Positions 28,480 through 37,942 of a DNA stretch of 64,000 bases are shown here, in pieces. The notes under the pieces were generated by a model. That model searched no databases. It was not told where the DNA came from and worked only from the letters and a program-made list of their open reading frames with translations. The stretch is from Nocardioides sp. AX2bis (GTDB lineage: Bacteria > Actinomycetota > Actinomycetes > Propionibacteriales > Nocardioidaceae). The number at the start of each line of letters is the position of its first letter. Within the stretch, counting starts at the first letter, position 1. The position numbers and the translations under genes were made by a program. Location: positions 1,333,617-1,397,616 of the forward strand of contig NZ_LR733215.1 of NCBI RefSeq assembly GCF_902506435.1, in the 5' to 3' direction.

Positions 28480-29759
28480 GACTTCTTCGTGGTCCCGGAC
28501 GGGGGAGCGGCCTGCTGGGCAGCCGGCGCGTCGTCGTCGTCGTCGGAGAAGCCGGAGATGACGTCTCGCAGCGAGGCCAGCTGGGCGGTGATGGCGTCGC
28601 GGCGCTTGCTGAGCCGGCTGACCTCCATCTTCAGCGTCTCGACCTGGCGCTCGAGGTCGGCGTCACCGGCCGCACGCACCGAGTCGGCCTGGCTGCGGGC
28701 CGCGGCCACGACCTGCTCGGCCTCGCGGCGCGCCCGGCTGAGGAGGGCCTCCGCCTCCTTCTGCGACGAGGCGCGGTGCTCGGTCGTCTGGCGCGTGGCC
28801 TGGGCGGCGCGCTCCTCGGCGGCGTTCGCGCGCTGCTCGGCCTCCTCGACCAGCCGGCGGGTCTCGGCCGTCGCGCTGTTGTGGTGGTCGGTGGCCTCAC
28901 GGGCCAGCCGCTCCTTCTCGACGGCCAGCGCGCGGCGGGCCTCCTGGACCTCACGGTCGGCGCCGGCGCGGGCCTGCTCGGCCTCCCGGGTCGCCGCGGT
29001 CCGCAGCTCGCCGGCCTCCTGCTGGGCGGCCAGGCGCAACTGGTCGGCCTCGCGCTTCGCGGCGGCCACGAGGTCCGCTGCCTCGGCGCGGGCCAGGCCA
29101 CGCTCCTGCTCGGCGTCCGCGGTCATCCTGGACCGGGTCTCGTCGAGCTCGCCGATCTGCACGGTGCGCATGTCCTCGGCCTCGCGGGCGGCCTCGGCGC
29201 GGATGGCCTCGCCGTTGCGGGCGGCCTGCTCGCGGATGTCCTGGGCGTCCTTGATCGCCTGCTCACGCAGCTCGTCGGCCTCCTCCTCGGCCAGGCGCAG
29301 CAGGGCGCTGGCGCGCCCGCCGAGACCGGAGTAGGACGGGGTGCGCTGCTCGGAGAGCTCCTCGCGGGCGGCGTCGAGGTCGGCGCGGAGCGTCTGGAGC
29401 TGCTGCTCGGCCTGCGCCAGGCCGGACGCGGCGGCGGCGTGCTCAGTGACCAGGCGGCCGACCTGCAGGTCGACGGCGTCCTTGTCGTAGCCGCCGCGTC
29501 GCACGGCCGGGAAGGTCGGGCGCGCGGGCGGGACGGTGCGGCCCGCGGGCGCGGTGGGCCGCGAGGTCGGGGCCGTGGGCGCCACGGCCTGCTGGGCGCC
29601 CGTCGGGGTCTGGTCGGCGGTGGGCCGGGGGCTGCGGACCGCGGGGATGCGCTGCGTCGACTCGGCGTCCGGCGCGCTGCCGGATCGTCCAGGTCCCTCC
29701 GTGGCGCCCTGGTCGACGTCGGGCTCCTGGTCGAAGATGGACAGTCCCTGGTCGCTCAT
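28476..29759 (-). CDS. DivIVA-like coiled-coil cytoskeletal protein
   Basis: The 427-residue protein starts with a Pro/Ala/Thr-rich disordered region (residues 1-85). It then has RRGGYDKDAVDLQVGRLV, similar to the DivIVA N-terminal motif. A long Ala/Glu/Arg coiled coil (about residues 105-390) contains many AEAEE/REA heptads. The end is acidic (GFSDDDDDAPAAQ). Such architecture occurs in actinobacterial polar-growth scaffold proteins (Wag31, Scy and FilP types), though no one-to-one assignment is made. Upstream extension of the frame overlaps ccr and is rejected. Confidence 0.75.
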   Translation of the reverse strand: MSDQGLSIFDQEPDVDQGATEGPGRSGSAPDAESTQRIPAVRSPRPTADQTPTGAQQAVAPTAPTSRPTAPAGRTVPPARPTFPAVRRGGYDKDAVDLQVGRLVTEHAAAASGLAQAEQQLQTLRADLDAAREELSEQRTPSYSGLGGRASALLRLAEEEADELREQAIKDAQDIREQAARNGEAIRAEAAREAEDMRTVQIGELDETRSRMTADAEQERGLARAEAADLVAAAKREADQLRLAAQQEAGELRTAATREAEQARAGADREVQEARRALAVEKERLAREATDHHNSATAETRRLVEEAEQRANAAEERAAQATRQTTEHRASSQKEAEALLSRARREAEQVVAAARSQADSVRAAGDADLERQVETLKMEVSRLSKRRDAITAQLASLRDVISGFSDDDDDAPAAQQAAPPSGTTKKS

Positions 29760-29877
29760 GTGGCAGCACCTCTTGATCAGATCGTGGCACGGGCCGGCCC
29801 GCCCGAGACACCCATGATGCTGGATCGGGCCTGACCGCGCAGCCTGTGAGGCCCGCGACACGCCCGGAGGAAAAGTC

Positions 29878-29895
29878 ACACCCGCCGACGGGTGT
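29878..29895. terminator. Small hairpin between ccr and the coiled-coil gene
   Basis: ACACCCG and CGGGTGT form a 7-bp inverted repeat with a 4-base loop in the 260-bp gap between two minus-strand genes. It lies 125 bp beyond the ccr stop (30020) and about 120 bp before the next start, so it could end the ccr transcript or act as an operator. The rest of this gap shows no gene. Confidence 0.35.
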
Positions 29896-30019
29896 ACGCC
29901 CGGTGCCGCCCCGACCTGCGCGGACGGCGGAACACGCGACCCGCGCGACGACGAACACCCGGCCCGCGGCGTCTTGCCAGGCGGACCGGGTGGTCGTCGT
30001 CGGTGCTGCTGCGCCGGGG

Positions 30020-31357
30020 TCAGACCCCGCGGAAGCGGTTGATCGCCCCGAGGTGCTGCGCGCGCATCTCGTGGTCGCGCACGCCCAGGCCCTCCTCGGG
30101 GGCCAGGCAGAGCACGCCGACCTTGCCCTGGTGCAGGTTGTGGTGCACGTCGAGCGCGGCCTGGCCCACGTCCTCGAGGGCGTAGGTGCGCGACAGCGTG
30201 GGGTGGATCATCCCCTTCGCGATCAGCCGGTTCGCCTCGAAGGACTCGCGGTAGTTGGCGAAGTGGCTGGAGATGATCCGCTTGAGGTTCATCCACAGGT
30301 AGCGGTTGTCGTACTCGTGCATGTAGCCCGACGTGGAGGCGCAGGTGGTGATCGTGCCGCCCTTGCGCGTCACGTAGACGCTGGCGCCGAAGGTCTCGCG
30401 GCCCGGGTGCTCGAAGACGATGTCGATGTCCTCGCCGCCGGTGAGCTCGCGGATCTTCGAGCCCAGGCGCTTCCACTCCCGCGGGTCCTGGGTGTGCGGG
30501 TCCTTCCAGAACGTGAAGCCCTCCTCGGAGCGGTCGATGACCAGCTCGGCGCCCATGCTGCGGCAGATGTCGGCCTTCTCCGGGCTCGAGACGACGCAGA
30601 CCGGGGTGGCGCCGCCGTTGAGGGCGTACTGCGTGGCGAACCCGCCGAGGCCGCCCGAGGCACCCCAGATCAGGACGTTGTCGCCCTGCTTCATGTCGCC
30701 GCCGTTGCGCGAGACCAGCTGGCGGTAGGCGGTGGAGTTGACCAGCCCGGGGGAGGCGGCCTCCTCCCAGGTCAGGTGGGCCGGCTTGGGCATCAGCTGG
30801 TTGGCCTTGACCAGCGCGACCTCGGCGAGCCCGCCGAAGTTGGTCTCGAAGCCCCAGATCCGCTGCTCGGGGTCGAGCATCGTGTCGCCGTGGCCGTCGG
30901 GCGACTCGAGCTCGACGGACAGGCAGTGGGCGACGACCTCACGGCCCGGCTCCCACAGGTGCACGCCGGGGCCGACGGCCAGCACGACGCCGGACAGGTC
31001 GGAGCCGACCACGTGGTAGGGCAGGTCGTGCCGCTTCGAGAGCGGCGACATGCGGCCGTACCGCTCGAGGAAGCCGAAGGTCGAGACCGGCTCGAAGATC
31101 GAGGTCCACACGGTGTTGTAGTTGATCGCGGAGGCCATCACGGCCACCAGCGCCTCGCCCGGGCCGAGCTCGGGCAGCGGGACGTCGTCGAGGTGCAGCG
31201 AGCGGCGGGGGTCCTTCTCCTTCGCCGTCAGGCCCTCGAACATGTCGACCTCGTCCTTGTGGACGGTGACGCCACGGTAGGACTCGGGCATGGTCAGGCT
31301 GGCGAAGTCGCCGGGGGCGGCGTCACCGGCGGCGATCGCGTCGAGGATGTTCTGCAC
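30020..31357 (-). CDS. ccr: Crotonyl-CoA carboxylase/reductase
   Basis: The 445-residue enzyme reductively carboxylates crotonyl-CoA to (2S)-ethylmalonyl-CoA with NADPH and CO2. It is a medium-chain dehydrogenase/reductase family member with ccr-specific segments: MPESYRGVTVHKDEVDMFEG, ASAINYNTVWTSIFEPVSTF, the nucleotide-binding IWGASGGLGGFATQ, and DIDIVFEHPGRETFGASVY. It also has LPYHVVGSDLSGVVLAVG and HYHN-type C-terminal residues (VHHNLHQGKVGVL). GTG 31357 is preferred over the upstream ATG because AAGGAGA lies five bases before it and the length matches known Ccr. Ccr is the committing step of the ethylmalonyl-CoA pathway. Confidence 0.95.
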   Translation of the reverse strand: MQNILDAIAAGDAAPGDFASLTMPESYRGVTVHKDEVDMFEGLTAKEKDPRRSLHLDDVPLPELGPGEALVAVMASAINYNTVWTSIFEPVSTFGFLERYGRMSPLSKRHDLPYHVVGSDLSGVVLAVGPGVHLWEPGREVVAHCLSVELESPDGHGDTMLDPEQRIWGFETNFGGLAEVALVKANQLMPKPAHLTWEEAASPGLVNSTAYRQLVSRNGGDMKQGDNVLIWGASGGLGGFATQYALNGGATPVCVVSSPEKADICRSMGAELVIDRSEEGFTFWKDPHTQDPREWKRLGSKIRELTGGEDIDIVFEHPGRETFGASVYVTRKGGTITTCASTSGYMHEYDNRYLWMNLKRIISSHFANYRESFEANRLIAKGMIHPTLSRTYALEDVGQAALDVHHNLHQGKVGVLCLAPEEGLGVRDHEMRAQHLGAINRFRGV

Positions 31358-31526
31358 GGCGTCTCCTTGGCAGGGGGCGGGTCGGGGTGGGGCGAAGATA
31401 CCCATGAGTAACCTGCGGGCGGCACCCGATGTGCGGTACGTCTCACGGACCCGGACAGCCCGATCCTGAACCCGGCAGGTTGGCGCCTCGTCGGTCGCGG
31501 CCCGCTCGGGCGGCGCCCGGTGTCCC

Positions 31527-31532
31527 TAGGGT
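31527..31532 (+). promoter_or_regulatory. -10 element for the NRAMP-like/pxp operon
   Basis: TAGGGT ends six bases before ATG 31539, predicting a leaderless start for the four-gene operon. It lies in the 181-bp divergent gap to ccr, which holds no other recognisable gene. Confidence 0.4.
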
Positions 31533-31538
31533 GGTCCG

Positions 31539-32753
31539 ATGGACAGCACGACCTCGGACGCGCCGACGACGACCCCACGCGCCGCCCGTTCGGCCCTGCT
31601 CGGCGCGGTGTTCCTGATGGCGACCTCCGCGATCGGGCCCGGATTCATCACGCAGACCGCCACCTACACGGTCTCGCTCGGCGCGGCCTTCGCCTGCGCC
31701 ATCGCGATCTCGCTGCTGGTCGACGTGGCGGTCCAGATGAACGTGTGGCGGGTGATCGGGGTCAGCGGCCGGCGCGCCCAGGAGCTGGGCAACGACGTGC
31801 TGCCCGGCGTGGGGTGGGTGCTGGCCCTGCTGGTGGTCGCGGGCGGTCTCGTCTTCAACATCGGCAACGTTGCCGGCAGCGGCCTGGGCACCCAGGCGAT
31901 GCTGGGCGTGGAGCCGCGCGTCGGCGGGGCCGTCTCGGCGGGGCTGGCGGTGGCGGTGTTCCTGTCCCACCGGGCCGGGCTCGCCCTGGACCGGGTCGTG
32001 GTGGTGCTGGGCCTGCTGATGATCGTGGCCACGGGGGCCGTCGCCGTCACGTCCGCACCGCCGGTGGGCGACGTGCTGCGCCAGACCGTCGCCCCGGACA
32101 CCTTCGACGTGGTGGCCGTGACGACGATCATCGGCGGCACCGTCGGCGGTTACATCACCTACGCGGGGGCCCACCGCATGCTGGCCTCGGGACGTACCGG
32201 GCCCGAGCACGCAGGGGCCGTGGCGCGGAGCTCGGTGGTCAGCATCCTGGTCACCGGGGTCATGCGGGTGCTGCTCTTCCTGGCCATCCTCGGCGTGGTC
32301 GCGGGCGGCGCCGAGCTGTCGGCCGACGACCCGGCCGGCTCCGCCTTCCAGGCCGCTGCCGGCGAGGCCGGGCTGCGGGTGTTCGGCCTCGTGCTGTGGG
32401 CGGCCGCCCTGACCTCGGTCATCGGCGCGGCCTACACCTCGGTCTCGTTCCTCACCACCGAGCGCACCTCGGAGCGGCGCCGGTCGTGGATGACGGTCGC
32501 GTTCATCGTGCTCAGCGCCGGCGTCTTCGTGGTCGTCGAGCAGGCGCCGACCACGCTGCTGGTGTTCGCCGGGACCTTCAACGGGCTGATCCTGCCGCTG
32601 GGCTTCGGGGTCCTGCTCTACGTCGCCTGGCGCCGCCGCGACCTGCTGCAGGGCTACCGCTACCCCCGCTGGCTGCTCGGCATCGGCGTGCTGGCCTGGC
32701 TGCTCACGCTCTACCTCGGCTACCAGGCCGTGCTGGCCCTGGGCGACCTGTGA
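31539..32753 (+). CDS. NRAMP-related permease of the 5-oxoprolinase cluster (YcsG-like)
   Basis: The 404-residue protein has about eleven membrane helices and NRAMP-fold similarity. The first helix has [19 protein letters not shown] where metal-transporting NRAMPs have DPGN, so the metal ligand Asp/Asn pair is missing. The helix-6 region ([20 protein letters not shown]) also lacks the metal-binding MPH motif. In Bacillus a similar gene (ycsG) lies with the PxpABC homologues. Uptake of 5-oxoproline or a related substrate is therefore a reasonable inference. The TGA overlaps the GTG of pxpA. Confidence 0.75.
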   Translation: MDSTTSDAPTTTPRAARSALLGAVFLMATSAIGPGFITQTATYTVSLGAAFACAIAISLLVDVAVQMNVWRVIGVSGRRAQELGNDVLPGVGWVLALLVVAGGLVFNIGNVAGSGLGTQAMLGVEPRVGGAVSAGLAVAVFLSHRAGLALDRVVVVLGLLMIVATGAVAVTSAPPVGDVLRQTVAPDTFDVVAVTTIIGGTVGGYITYAGAHRMLASGRTGPEHAGAVARSSVVSILVTGVMRVLLFLAILGVVAGGAELSADDPAGSAFQAAAGEAGLRVFGLVLWAAALTSVIGAAYTSVSFLTTERTSERRRSWMTVAFIVLSAGVFVVVEQAPTTLLVFAGTFNGLILPLGFGVLLYVAWRRRDLLQGYRYPRWLLGIGVLAWLLTLYLGYQAVLALGDL

Positions 32754-33526
32754 GCGGCGGCGCGGGGGACCCCCGGATCGACCTCAACGCCGACGTCGGC
32801 GAGGGCTTCGGACGCTGGGTGCTCGGCGACGACGACGCCGTGCTGGCCCTGGTCAGCAGCGCCAACGTCGCCTGCGGGTTCCACGCCGGCGACCCGGTGA
32901 CCCTGCGTCGGTGCTGCGAGACCGCAGCCGCGCGCGGGGTCGTGGTCGGGGCGCAGGTCGGCTACCGCGACCTGGCCGGGTTCGGACGCCGGTTCCTCGA
33001 CGTCGAGCCGGCCGAGCTGACCGCCGAGGTCGTCTACCAGGTCGGCGCGCTCCAGGCGCTGGCCCGCGTGGCCGGCACCCGGGTGGCCTACGTCAAGCCC
33101 CACGGCGCGCTCTACAACGCCACCGTCCACCACGCGGCACAGGCTCGCGCCGTGGTCGAGGCCGTGGCGGCGTACGACCCGTCCCTGCCGCTGCTGGGCC
33201 TGCCGGGCTCCCTGCTCCTCGCCGAGGCCGACCGGGCCGGGTTGCGCACGGTCCGGGAGGCCTTCGGCGACCGTGGCTACACGCCCGAGGGGACCCTGGT
33301 GCCGCGTACGCAGCCCGGGGCCGTGCTCGAGGACCCCGACGAGGTCGCTGCCCGGGTGGTGCGGATGGTGCGCGAGCGCGAGGTGGTGGCCGTCGACGGG
33401 TCCGTCGTGGCCGTCGAGGCGGAGTCGGTGTGCCTGCACGGCGACAGCCCCGGCGCGGTCGCCATGGCCCGCGCCGTGCGAGCCGCCCTCGCCGAGGCCG
33501 GCGTCACCGTGTCGCCGTTCGCATGA
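32750..33526 (+). CDS. pxpA: 5-oxoprolinase subunit PxpA (LamB/YcsF family)
   Basis: The 258-residue protein has the LamB/YcsF motifs [46 protein letters not shown] and [10 protein letters not shown]. With PxpB and PxpC it forms the ATP-dependent prokaryotic 5-oxoprolinase, which opens pyroglutamate to glutamate. The GTG start gives [18 protein letters not shown] and overlaps the previous stop (GTGA). The ATG of pxpB overlaps its own stop. The whole set is one tightly packed operon. Confidence 0.95.
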   Translation: MSGGAGDPRIDLNADVGEGFGRWVLGDDDAVLALVSSANVACGFHAGDPVTLRRCCETAAARGVVVGAQVGYRDLAGFGRRFLDVEPAELTAEVVYQVGALQALARVAGTRVAYVKPHGALYNATVHHAAQARAVVEAVAAYDPSLPLLGLPGSLLLAEADRAGLRTVREAFGDRGYTPEGTLVPRTQPGAVLEDPDEVAARVVRMVREREVVAVDGSVVAVEAESVCLHGDSPGAVAMARAVRAALAEAGVTVSPFA

Positions 33527-34173
33527 GGGTCCGGGCGTACGGCGACCGCGCCGTCCTGGTCGAGCTGGCCTCCACGCAGGAGGCCGTGGACTGGGCCGCC
33601 GGCCTCGCCGCCCTGCTCGGGAGTGCGACGGACGCCGGTCGGGTCGAGCAGGTCGTGCCCGCTGCGCGCAGCGTGCTCGTGGTCGCGCGCGACGGCGTCC
33701 CGGTCGCCGACGTGCGCCGGCTCCTGGACCGCGTCGAGGCCCGCACCGCCGCAGCGACCGAGGAGGCCGAGGTGCTGGAGGTCCCGACGGTCTACGACGG
33801 GGAGGACCTCGCCGCGGTCGCGTCCCTGACCGGGCTCACGCAGGAGCAGGTCGTGGCCGCCCACACCGGCCAGACCTGGCGGGTCGCCTTCGCCGGCTTC
33901 GCCCCGGGGTTCGGCTACCTGCTCGGTGAGGACGACCGGTTGCACGTCCCGCGCCGCGACGAGCCCCGTACCCGCGTGCCGGCGGGGTCGGTGGGCCTGG
34001 CCGGCGCGTACTCCGGCATCTACCCGACCGCGTCGCCCGGCGGGTGGCAGCTCCTCGGCCGGACCGACCTGGTGCTGTGGGACGTCGACCGCGACCCGCC
34101 TGCGCTGCTGCGCCCCGGCGTCCGGGTGCGGTTCGTGGACGTCGGCCACCGGTCGGGCGGTGCCGGCGCGTGA
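33523..34173 (+). CDS. pxpB: 5-oxoprolinase subunit PxpB (KipI-like)
   Basis: The 216-residue protein has family segments [49 protein letters not shown] and [20 protein letters not shown]. It pairs with PxpC in the 5-oxoprolinase complex; in Bacillus the homologue KipI inhibits a sporulation kinase. The ATG overlaps the pxpA stop and its own stop overlaps the GTG of pxpC, so stoichiometric coupled translation is likely. Confidence 0.94.
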   Translation: MRVRAYGDRAVLVELASTQEAVDWAAGLAALLGSATDAGRVEQVVPAARSVLVVARDGVPVADVRRLLDRVEARTAAATEEAEVLEVPTVYDGEDLAAVASLTGLTQEQVVAAHTGQTWRVAFAGFAPGFGYLLGEDDRLHVPRRDEPRTRVPAGSVGLAGAYSGIYPTASPGGWQLLGRTDLVLWDVDRDPPALLRPGVRVRFVDVGHRSGGAGA

Positions 34174-35027
34174 GCGGCCTGCGCGTGCTCGCGACCGGCC
34201 CGCTGGCGCTGGTGGAGGACCTCGGCCGGCCCGGCCTCGCCGGCGTCGGGGTGGGCCGCTCGGGGGCGGCCGACCGCGGCGCGCTGCGACTGGCCAACCG
34301 GCTGCTCGGCAACGACGAGGGCGCTGCGGCGGTCGAGGTGCTGCTCGGCGGGCTCGAGGTCGAGGCGCTGGTCGGGCTCGACGTCGCGGTGACGGGGGCC
34401 CCGGCCCCGGTGCTCCTCGACGGGCGTCCGGTCGGCTCCCACGCCCGGACCCGGGTGCCGGCCGGGTCGCGGCTGGCGCTGGGGACGCCGGGCAGCGGCC
34501 TGCGGTCGTACCTCGCCGTGCGCGGGGGCCTCGAGGTCCCGCCGGTCCTCGGCTCCGCCAGCCACGACGTGCTCGCCGGCCTCGGTCCGGCACCGCTCGC
34601 GCCGGGGGACCTGCTCGCGGTGGGCGAGCCCGGCGGCCCGCTGCCGGCGACCCACGCCGCGCCGCCGCCCGCGGCGGAGGACCGCGACGTCGTGCTGCGG
34701 GCCGTGCTCGGGCCGCACGAGGACCGGGTCGTCGACGTCGGCCCCCTGGCCACCGGCTGGTGGGAGGTCAGCGAGCGCAGCAACCGGGTCGGCGCCCGGC
34801 TCCAGGGGGTGGGGCTGGTCGCGACCGACGGCGAGCAGCTGCCCAGCGAGGGCACCTGGCGCGGCGCGGTGCAGGTGCCGCCCGGTGGGGAGCCGGTGCT
34901 GTTCCTGGCCGACCACCCGGTGACCGGGGGCTACCCGGTGGTGGCCGTCGTGGTCGACGCCGACGTCGACCGGGCCGCGCAGCTGCGCCCGGGGCAGCGC
35001 GTACGCCTGCGCTGGGTCACCGCCTGA
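34170..35027 (+). CDS. pxpC: 5-oxoprolinase subunit PxpC (KipA/biotin-dependent carboxyltransferase-like)
   Basis: The 285-residue protein matches the KipA family: ALVEDLGRPGLAGVGVGRSG at the N-terminus, AVEVLLGGLEVEAL, SYLAVRGGLEVPPVLGS, and the C-terminal SERSNRVGARLQGVGL, QVPPGGEPVLFLADHPVTGG. It completes the pxpABC complex. The GTG start overlaps the pxpB stop. About 110 bp without a gene follows, holding a short tandem repeat and no obvious terminator. Confidence 0.94.
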   Translation: MSGLRVLATGPLALVEDLGRPGLAGVGVGRSGAADRGALRLANRLLGNDEGAAAVEVLLGGLEVEALVGLDVAVTGAPAPVLLDGRPVGSHARTRVPAGSRLALGTPGSGLRSYLAVRGGLEVPPVLGSASHDVLAGLGPAPLAPGDLLAVGEPGGPLPATHAAPPPAAEDRDVVLRAVLGPHEDRVVDVGPLATGWWEVSERSNRVGARLQGVGLVATDGEQLPSEGTWRGAVQVPPGGEPVLFLADHPVTGGYPVVAVVVDADVDRAAQLRPGQRVRLRWVTA

Positions 35028-35033
35028 ACCTCC

Positions 35034-35065
35034 GACCCCGACCGCCGACCCCGACCGCCGACCCC
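35034..35065. repeat. Short 13-bp tandem repeat
   Basis: Two full copies of GACCCCGACCGCC (35034 and 35047) and a partial third follow the pxpC stop. TGACA-CC-TGTCA (35066-35077) lies immediately after and is a small inverted repeat upstream of the ABC operon. Confidence 0.6.
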
Positions 35066-35136
35066 TGACACCTGTCACCCCCAGGTCGTGACGTCGGGCG
35101 CATCCCCCGACAGCCCCGGCCGTCCAGGCTGGGGCC

Positions 35137-36111
35137 ATGACCACTCCAGCGGACACCGGCCCCGCGCCGGCGATCGACCTGCGCGGGCTGCGACAGACCT
35201 TCCCGACCCGGGCCGGCGAGGTCGTCGCCGTCGACCACCTCGACCTCCGGGTGGGGGCCGGGGAGGTCGTGGCCCTCCTGGGGCCCAACGGCGCCGGCAA
35301 GACCACCACCCTCGACGTCGTGCTGGGACTGACCCGGCCCACCGCCGGCACCGCACACGTGCTGGGCCTCCCGCCCCGCCAGGCGGTGCAGGAGGGCCGC
35401 GTCTCGGCGGTCCTGCAGACCGGCGGCCTGCTGGCCGACCTCACGGTGGGGGAGACCCTGCGCTACGTCGCCGCCACCTACCCCTGCCCTCCCGGCCGCG
35501 TCGCGGAGGTGGTCGAGCTGGCCGGGCTGGGTGACCTGGTCCGACGCCGGGTCAGCCGCTGCTCCGGCGGGGAGCAGCAGCGCCTGCGCTTCGCCCTGGC
35601 ACTGCTGCCCGACCCCGAGCTGCTGGTGCTCGACGAGCCGACCGCGGGCATGGACGTCGCCGCCCGGCGCGCGTTCTGGGCCACCATGCACGAGGAGGCC
35701 CGTCGCGGCCGGACCGTCGTCTTCGCCACCCACTACCTCGAGGAGGCCGACGCGTTCGCGGAGCGGATCGTCCTGGTCGCCCGCGGGCGGGTGGTGGCCG
35801 ACGGCCCCACCGGCGAGGTGCGGGCCCGCGCCCTGGGCCGCGTGGTGTCGGCCGTGGTGCCCGACGTCGCGGCCGCGGCCCGCCGGCTCGACGGCCTCGG
35901 CGAGGTGAGCACCGACGGCGGGCGCCTCCGGGTGCGCACCGGGGACGCCGACGCCGTCGCCCGTGCCCTGCTCACCGAGCTCGACGGCCACGACCTCGAG
36001 GTGGTCGGCGGCTCGCTCGAGGACGCGTTCCTCGCCCTCACCGCCGACCCGCCCGCCGACCTGACCACCGACCCGACCGGCCCCGCCGTCCTGCAGGAGG
36101 AGACCCGATGA
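35137..36111 (+). CDS. ABC exporter ATP-binding protein
   Basis: The 324-residue ATPase has Walker A GPNGAGKT (residues 49-56), a Q-loop (VLQTGGL), the signature CSGGEQQR in place of LSGGQ, Walker B LLVLDEPTAG and the H-loop FATHYLEEAD. It resembles the DrrA/CcmA-type exporters used for drugs, antibiotics or lipids. The last four bases overlap the permease ATG (ATGA). A two-component system follows in the same unit, so it is probably an inducible export system. Confidence 0.93.
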   Translation: MTTPADTGPAPAIDLRGLRQTFPTRAGEVVAVDHLDLRVGAGEVVALLGPNGAGKTTTLDVVLGLTRPTAGTAHVLGLPPRQAVQEGRVSAVLQTGGLLADLTVGETLRYVAATYPCPPGRVAEVVELAGLGDLVRRRVSRCSGGEQQRLRFALALLPDPELLVLDEPTAGMDVAARRAFWATMHEEARRGRTVVFATHYLEEADAFAERIVLVARGRVVADGPTGEVRARALGRVVSAVVPDVAAAARRLDGLGEVSTDGGRLRVRTGDADAVARALLTELDGHDLEVVGGSLEDAFLALTADPPADLTTDPTGPAVLQEETR

Positions 36112-36863
36112 CCACGATGCTGCGCCTGGAGCTGCTGCGGCTGCTCCGGGACCCGGTGACGGTGTTCTTCACCGCGCTCCTGCCGGCGTTCTTCTACGTC
36201 GTCTTCGGCGCCGCGCAGGACTTCGGCGAGGTGCGGGTGGGCAACGGCGACGTCGCGATGAGCGTGATGATCGCGATGGCGGCCTACGGCGCGGTGAGCG
36301 CGACCATCGGCATCGGGGGCGCCGCGGCGGTCGAGCGGTCGCAGGGGTGGGGCCGCCAGCTCGGGCTGACGCCGCTGGAGGACCGCACGCACGTCACGGT
36401 CAAGGTGGTCCTGGCGGTCCTCGTCGCCTGCGTCCCGATCACCCTGGTCTACGCGATCGGTGCCCTGACCGGCGCCGAGGGGTCGCTGCTCGCCTGGGCC
36501 CTGAGCGCGGTGGTCCTCGTCCTCGGGGCGGCCGTGTTCTCCCTCTACGGGCTCTGCTTCGGGCTGGCCTTCCGGTCCGAGGCCGCCGTGGCCGGCGCCG
36601 GCGGCTCGGTGGTGGTGCTGGGGTTCCTGGGCAACATCTTCTTCCCGCTCTCGGGGGTCCTGCTGGAGGTGGCGCGGTGGACGCCGCTCTACGGCTACGC
36701 CTCGCTGGCCCGGTTCCCGCTCACCGAGGGCACCCTCTACGCCGCCGACGGCACCGTGTCGAGCGAGGCGCTGTGGGTCCCGCTCGTTAACGTGGCCGGA
36801 TGGTGGGCGGTGCTGGCGCTGGTGGCGACCTGGCTGGTGCGTCGCGGCCGGGCCCGCCCGTGA
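36108..36863 (+). CDS. ABC-2 type transport permease
   Basis: The 251-residue protein has about six membrane helices and is the partner of the ATPase encoded just upstream. Features are an N-terminal LRLELLRLLRDPVTVFFTAL leader helix, an IGIGGAAAVERSQGWGRQLG cytosolic loop, and a conserved LGNIFFPLSGVLLEVARW region near the C-terminus. This is the ABC-2 family of exporter permeases. Its TGA overlaps the GTG of the histidine kinase. Confidence 0.9.
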   Translation: MTTMLRLELLRLLRDPVTVFFTALLPAFFYVVFGAAQDFGEVRVGNGDVAMSVMIAMAAYGAVSATIGIGGAAAVERSQGWGRQLGLTPLEDRTHVTVKVVLAVLVACVPITLVYAIGALTGAEGSLLAWALSAVVLVLGAAVFSLYGLCFGLAFRSEAAVAGAGGSVVVLGFLGNIFFPLSGVLLEVARWTPLYGYASLARFPLTEGTLYAADGTVSSEALWVPLVNVAGWWAVLALVATWLVRRGRARP

Positions 36864-37942
36864 GCCGCCCCGCGCCGGTCAGCGACCCCGGGCAGCGGTA
36901 CGGCTGGTTGCTGTGGTCGGTCTGGCTGGTCTTCCTGGTCTTCCCGCTCGTCGCCGCCCTCGGGGCCGACCGGCCCGGGTGGGTCCGCGGTCTCGCGGTC
37001 CTCGCGGTGCTCGGGTTCGCCGCGACGTACGTCGTGGCCACCCTGCGGCTCTCCCGGCGCGGCGCGGGCCCCCGGGAGTCGGTCGTGGTCCTCGCGGTGC
37101 TCGCCGGCCTGGGGCTGGCGATGGTCCCGGCGGTCGGCCTGCAGGCCATCTCGGTGGTGCCCTTCCTGCAGAGCTTCACGATGTTCGCCCTGCCCCGGCC
37201 GTGGTGCTGGGTGGCCGCCGGCGTCGCGGTGGTCTCGACGGTCGCGCTGCCGCTCGCGGCCGGCGAGGACCAGGCGCTCTACTTCACCCTGATCGTGCTT
37301 GGCACCGCGGCCGGCACCGGTGCCGGCCGGCTGATGTCGGACCACGCGCAGGAGTACGCCCGGGTCAGCGACCAGCTGACCGTCACCGCGGAGCGCGAGC
37401 GGCTCGCCCGCGACGTCCACGACCTGCTCGGGCACAGCCTGACCGTGGTCACGGTCAAGGCCGAGCTGGCCGAGCGCCTGGTGCGGCTCGACCCGGAGCG
37501 CGCGGAGTCCGAGCTGCGCGAGATCCGTGCGCTGACCCGGGAGGCGCTCGCCGACGTCCGGGCCACCGTCGGGGGCCTGCGGGCCGCCCGCCTCGACGAC
37601 GAGCTGGCCGGCGCCGCGGCCGCCCTGGCCGACGCCGGCCTCGCCACGAGCCTCCCGGCCGACGCCGGCGTCCTCGACCCGCGCCACCGGCCGGTCGCCG
37701 GCTGGGTCCTGCGCGAGGCCGTGACCAACGTGATCCGCCACAGCGGCGCGACCTCCTGCCGGGTCGAGCTCGGGCCGCACCTGCTGCGCGTCGTCGACGA
37801 CGGCGCCGGCCTCCCCGCCGGCGGCTCGGGGACCGGGCACGGGCTGCGCGGCCTGCGCGAGCGGGTGGAGCAGTCCGGCGGCAGCCTCCGCCTCGGGGCC
37901 GGCGACGACGGGCGCGGTGCCGCGGTGCAGGTGACCTGGTGA
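36860..37942 (+). CDS. NarL-type sensor histidine kinase
   Basis: The 360-residue protein has about five to six N-terminal membrane helices (residues 12-160) with no large extracellular domain. A HisKA_3 region follows, with the phospho-acceptor His187 in ERLARDVHDLLGHSL. The HATPase domain has REAVTNVIRHS (N box) and DDGAGLPAGGSGTGHGLRGL (G box). Such intramembrane-sensing kinases often detect cell-envelope stress or the substrate of an adjacent ABC transporter. A longer frame from 36800 overlaps the permease and is less likely. The stop overlaps the regulator's GTG. Confidence 0.93.
   Translation: MSRPAPVSDPGQRYGWLLWSVWLVFLVFPLVAALGADRPGWVRGLAVLAVLGFAATYVVATLRLSRRGAGPRESVVVLAVLAGLGLAMVPAVGLQAISVVPFLQSFTMFALPRPWCWVAAGVAVVSTVALPLAAGEDQALYFTLIVLGTAAGTGAGRLMSDHAQEYARVSDQLTVTAERERLARDVHDLLGHSLTVVTVKAELAERLVRLDPERAESELREIRALTREALADVRATVGGLRAARLDDELAGAAAALADAGLATSLPADAGVLDPRHRPVAGWVLREAVTNVIRHSGATSCRVELGPHLLRVVDDGAGLPAGGSGTGHGLRGLRERVEQSGGSLRLGAGDDGRGAAVQVTW

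Noticed and set aside
31539..32753. A Mn2+/Fe2+ NRAMP transporter
   Set aside because: The DPGN and MPH metal motifs are missing and the gene is coupled to pxpABC.
35066..35077. TGACA-CC-TGTCA as an operator for the ABC exporter operon
   Set aside because: Arms are only 5 bp and the centre is short. With no regulator match it is no more than a possible weak site.
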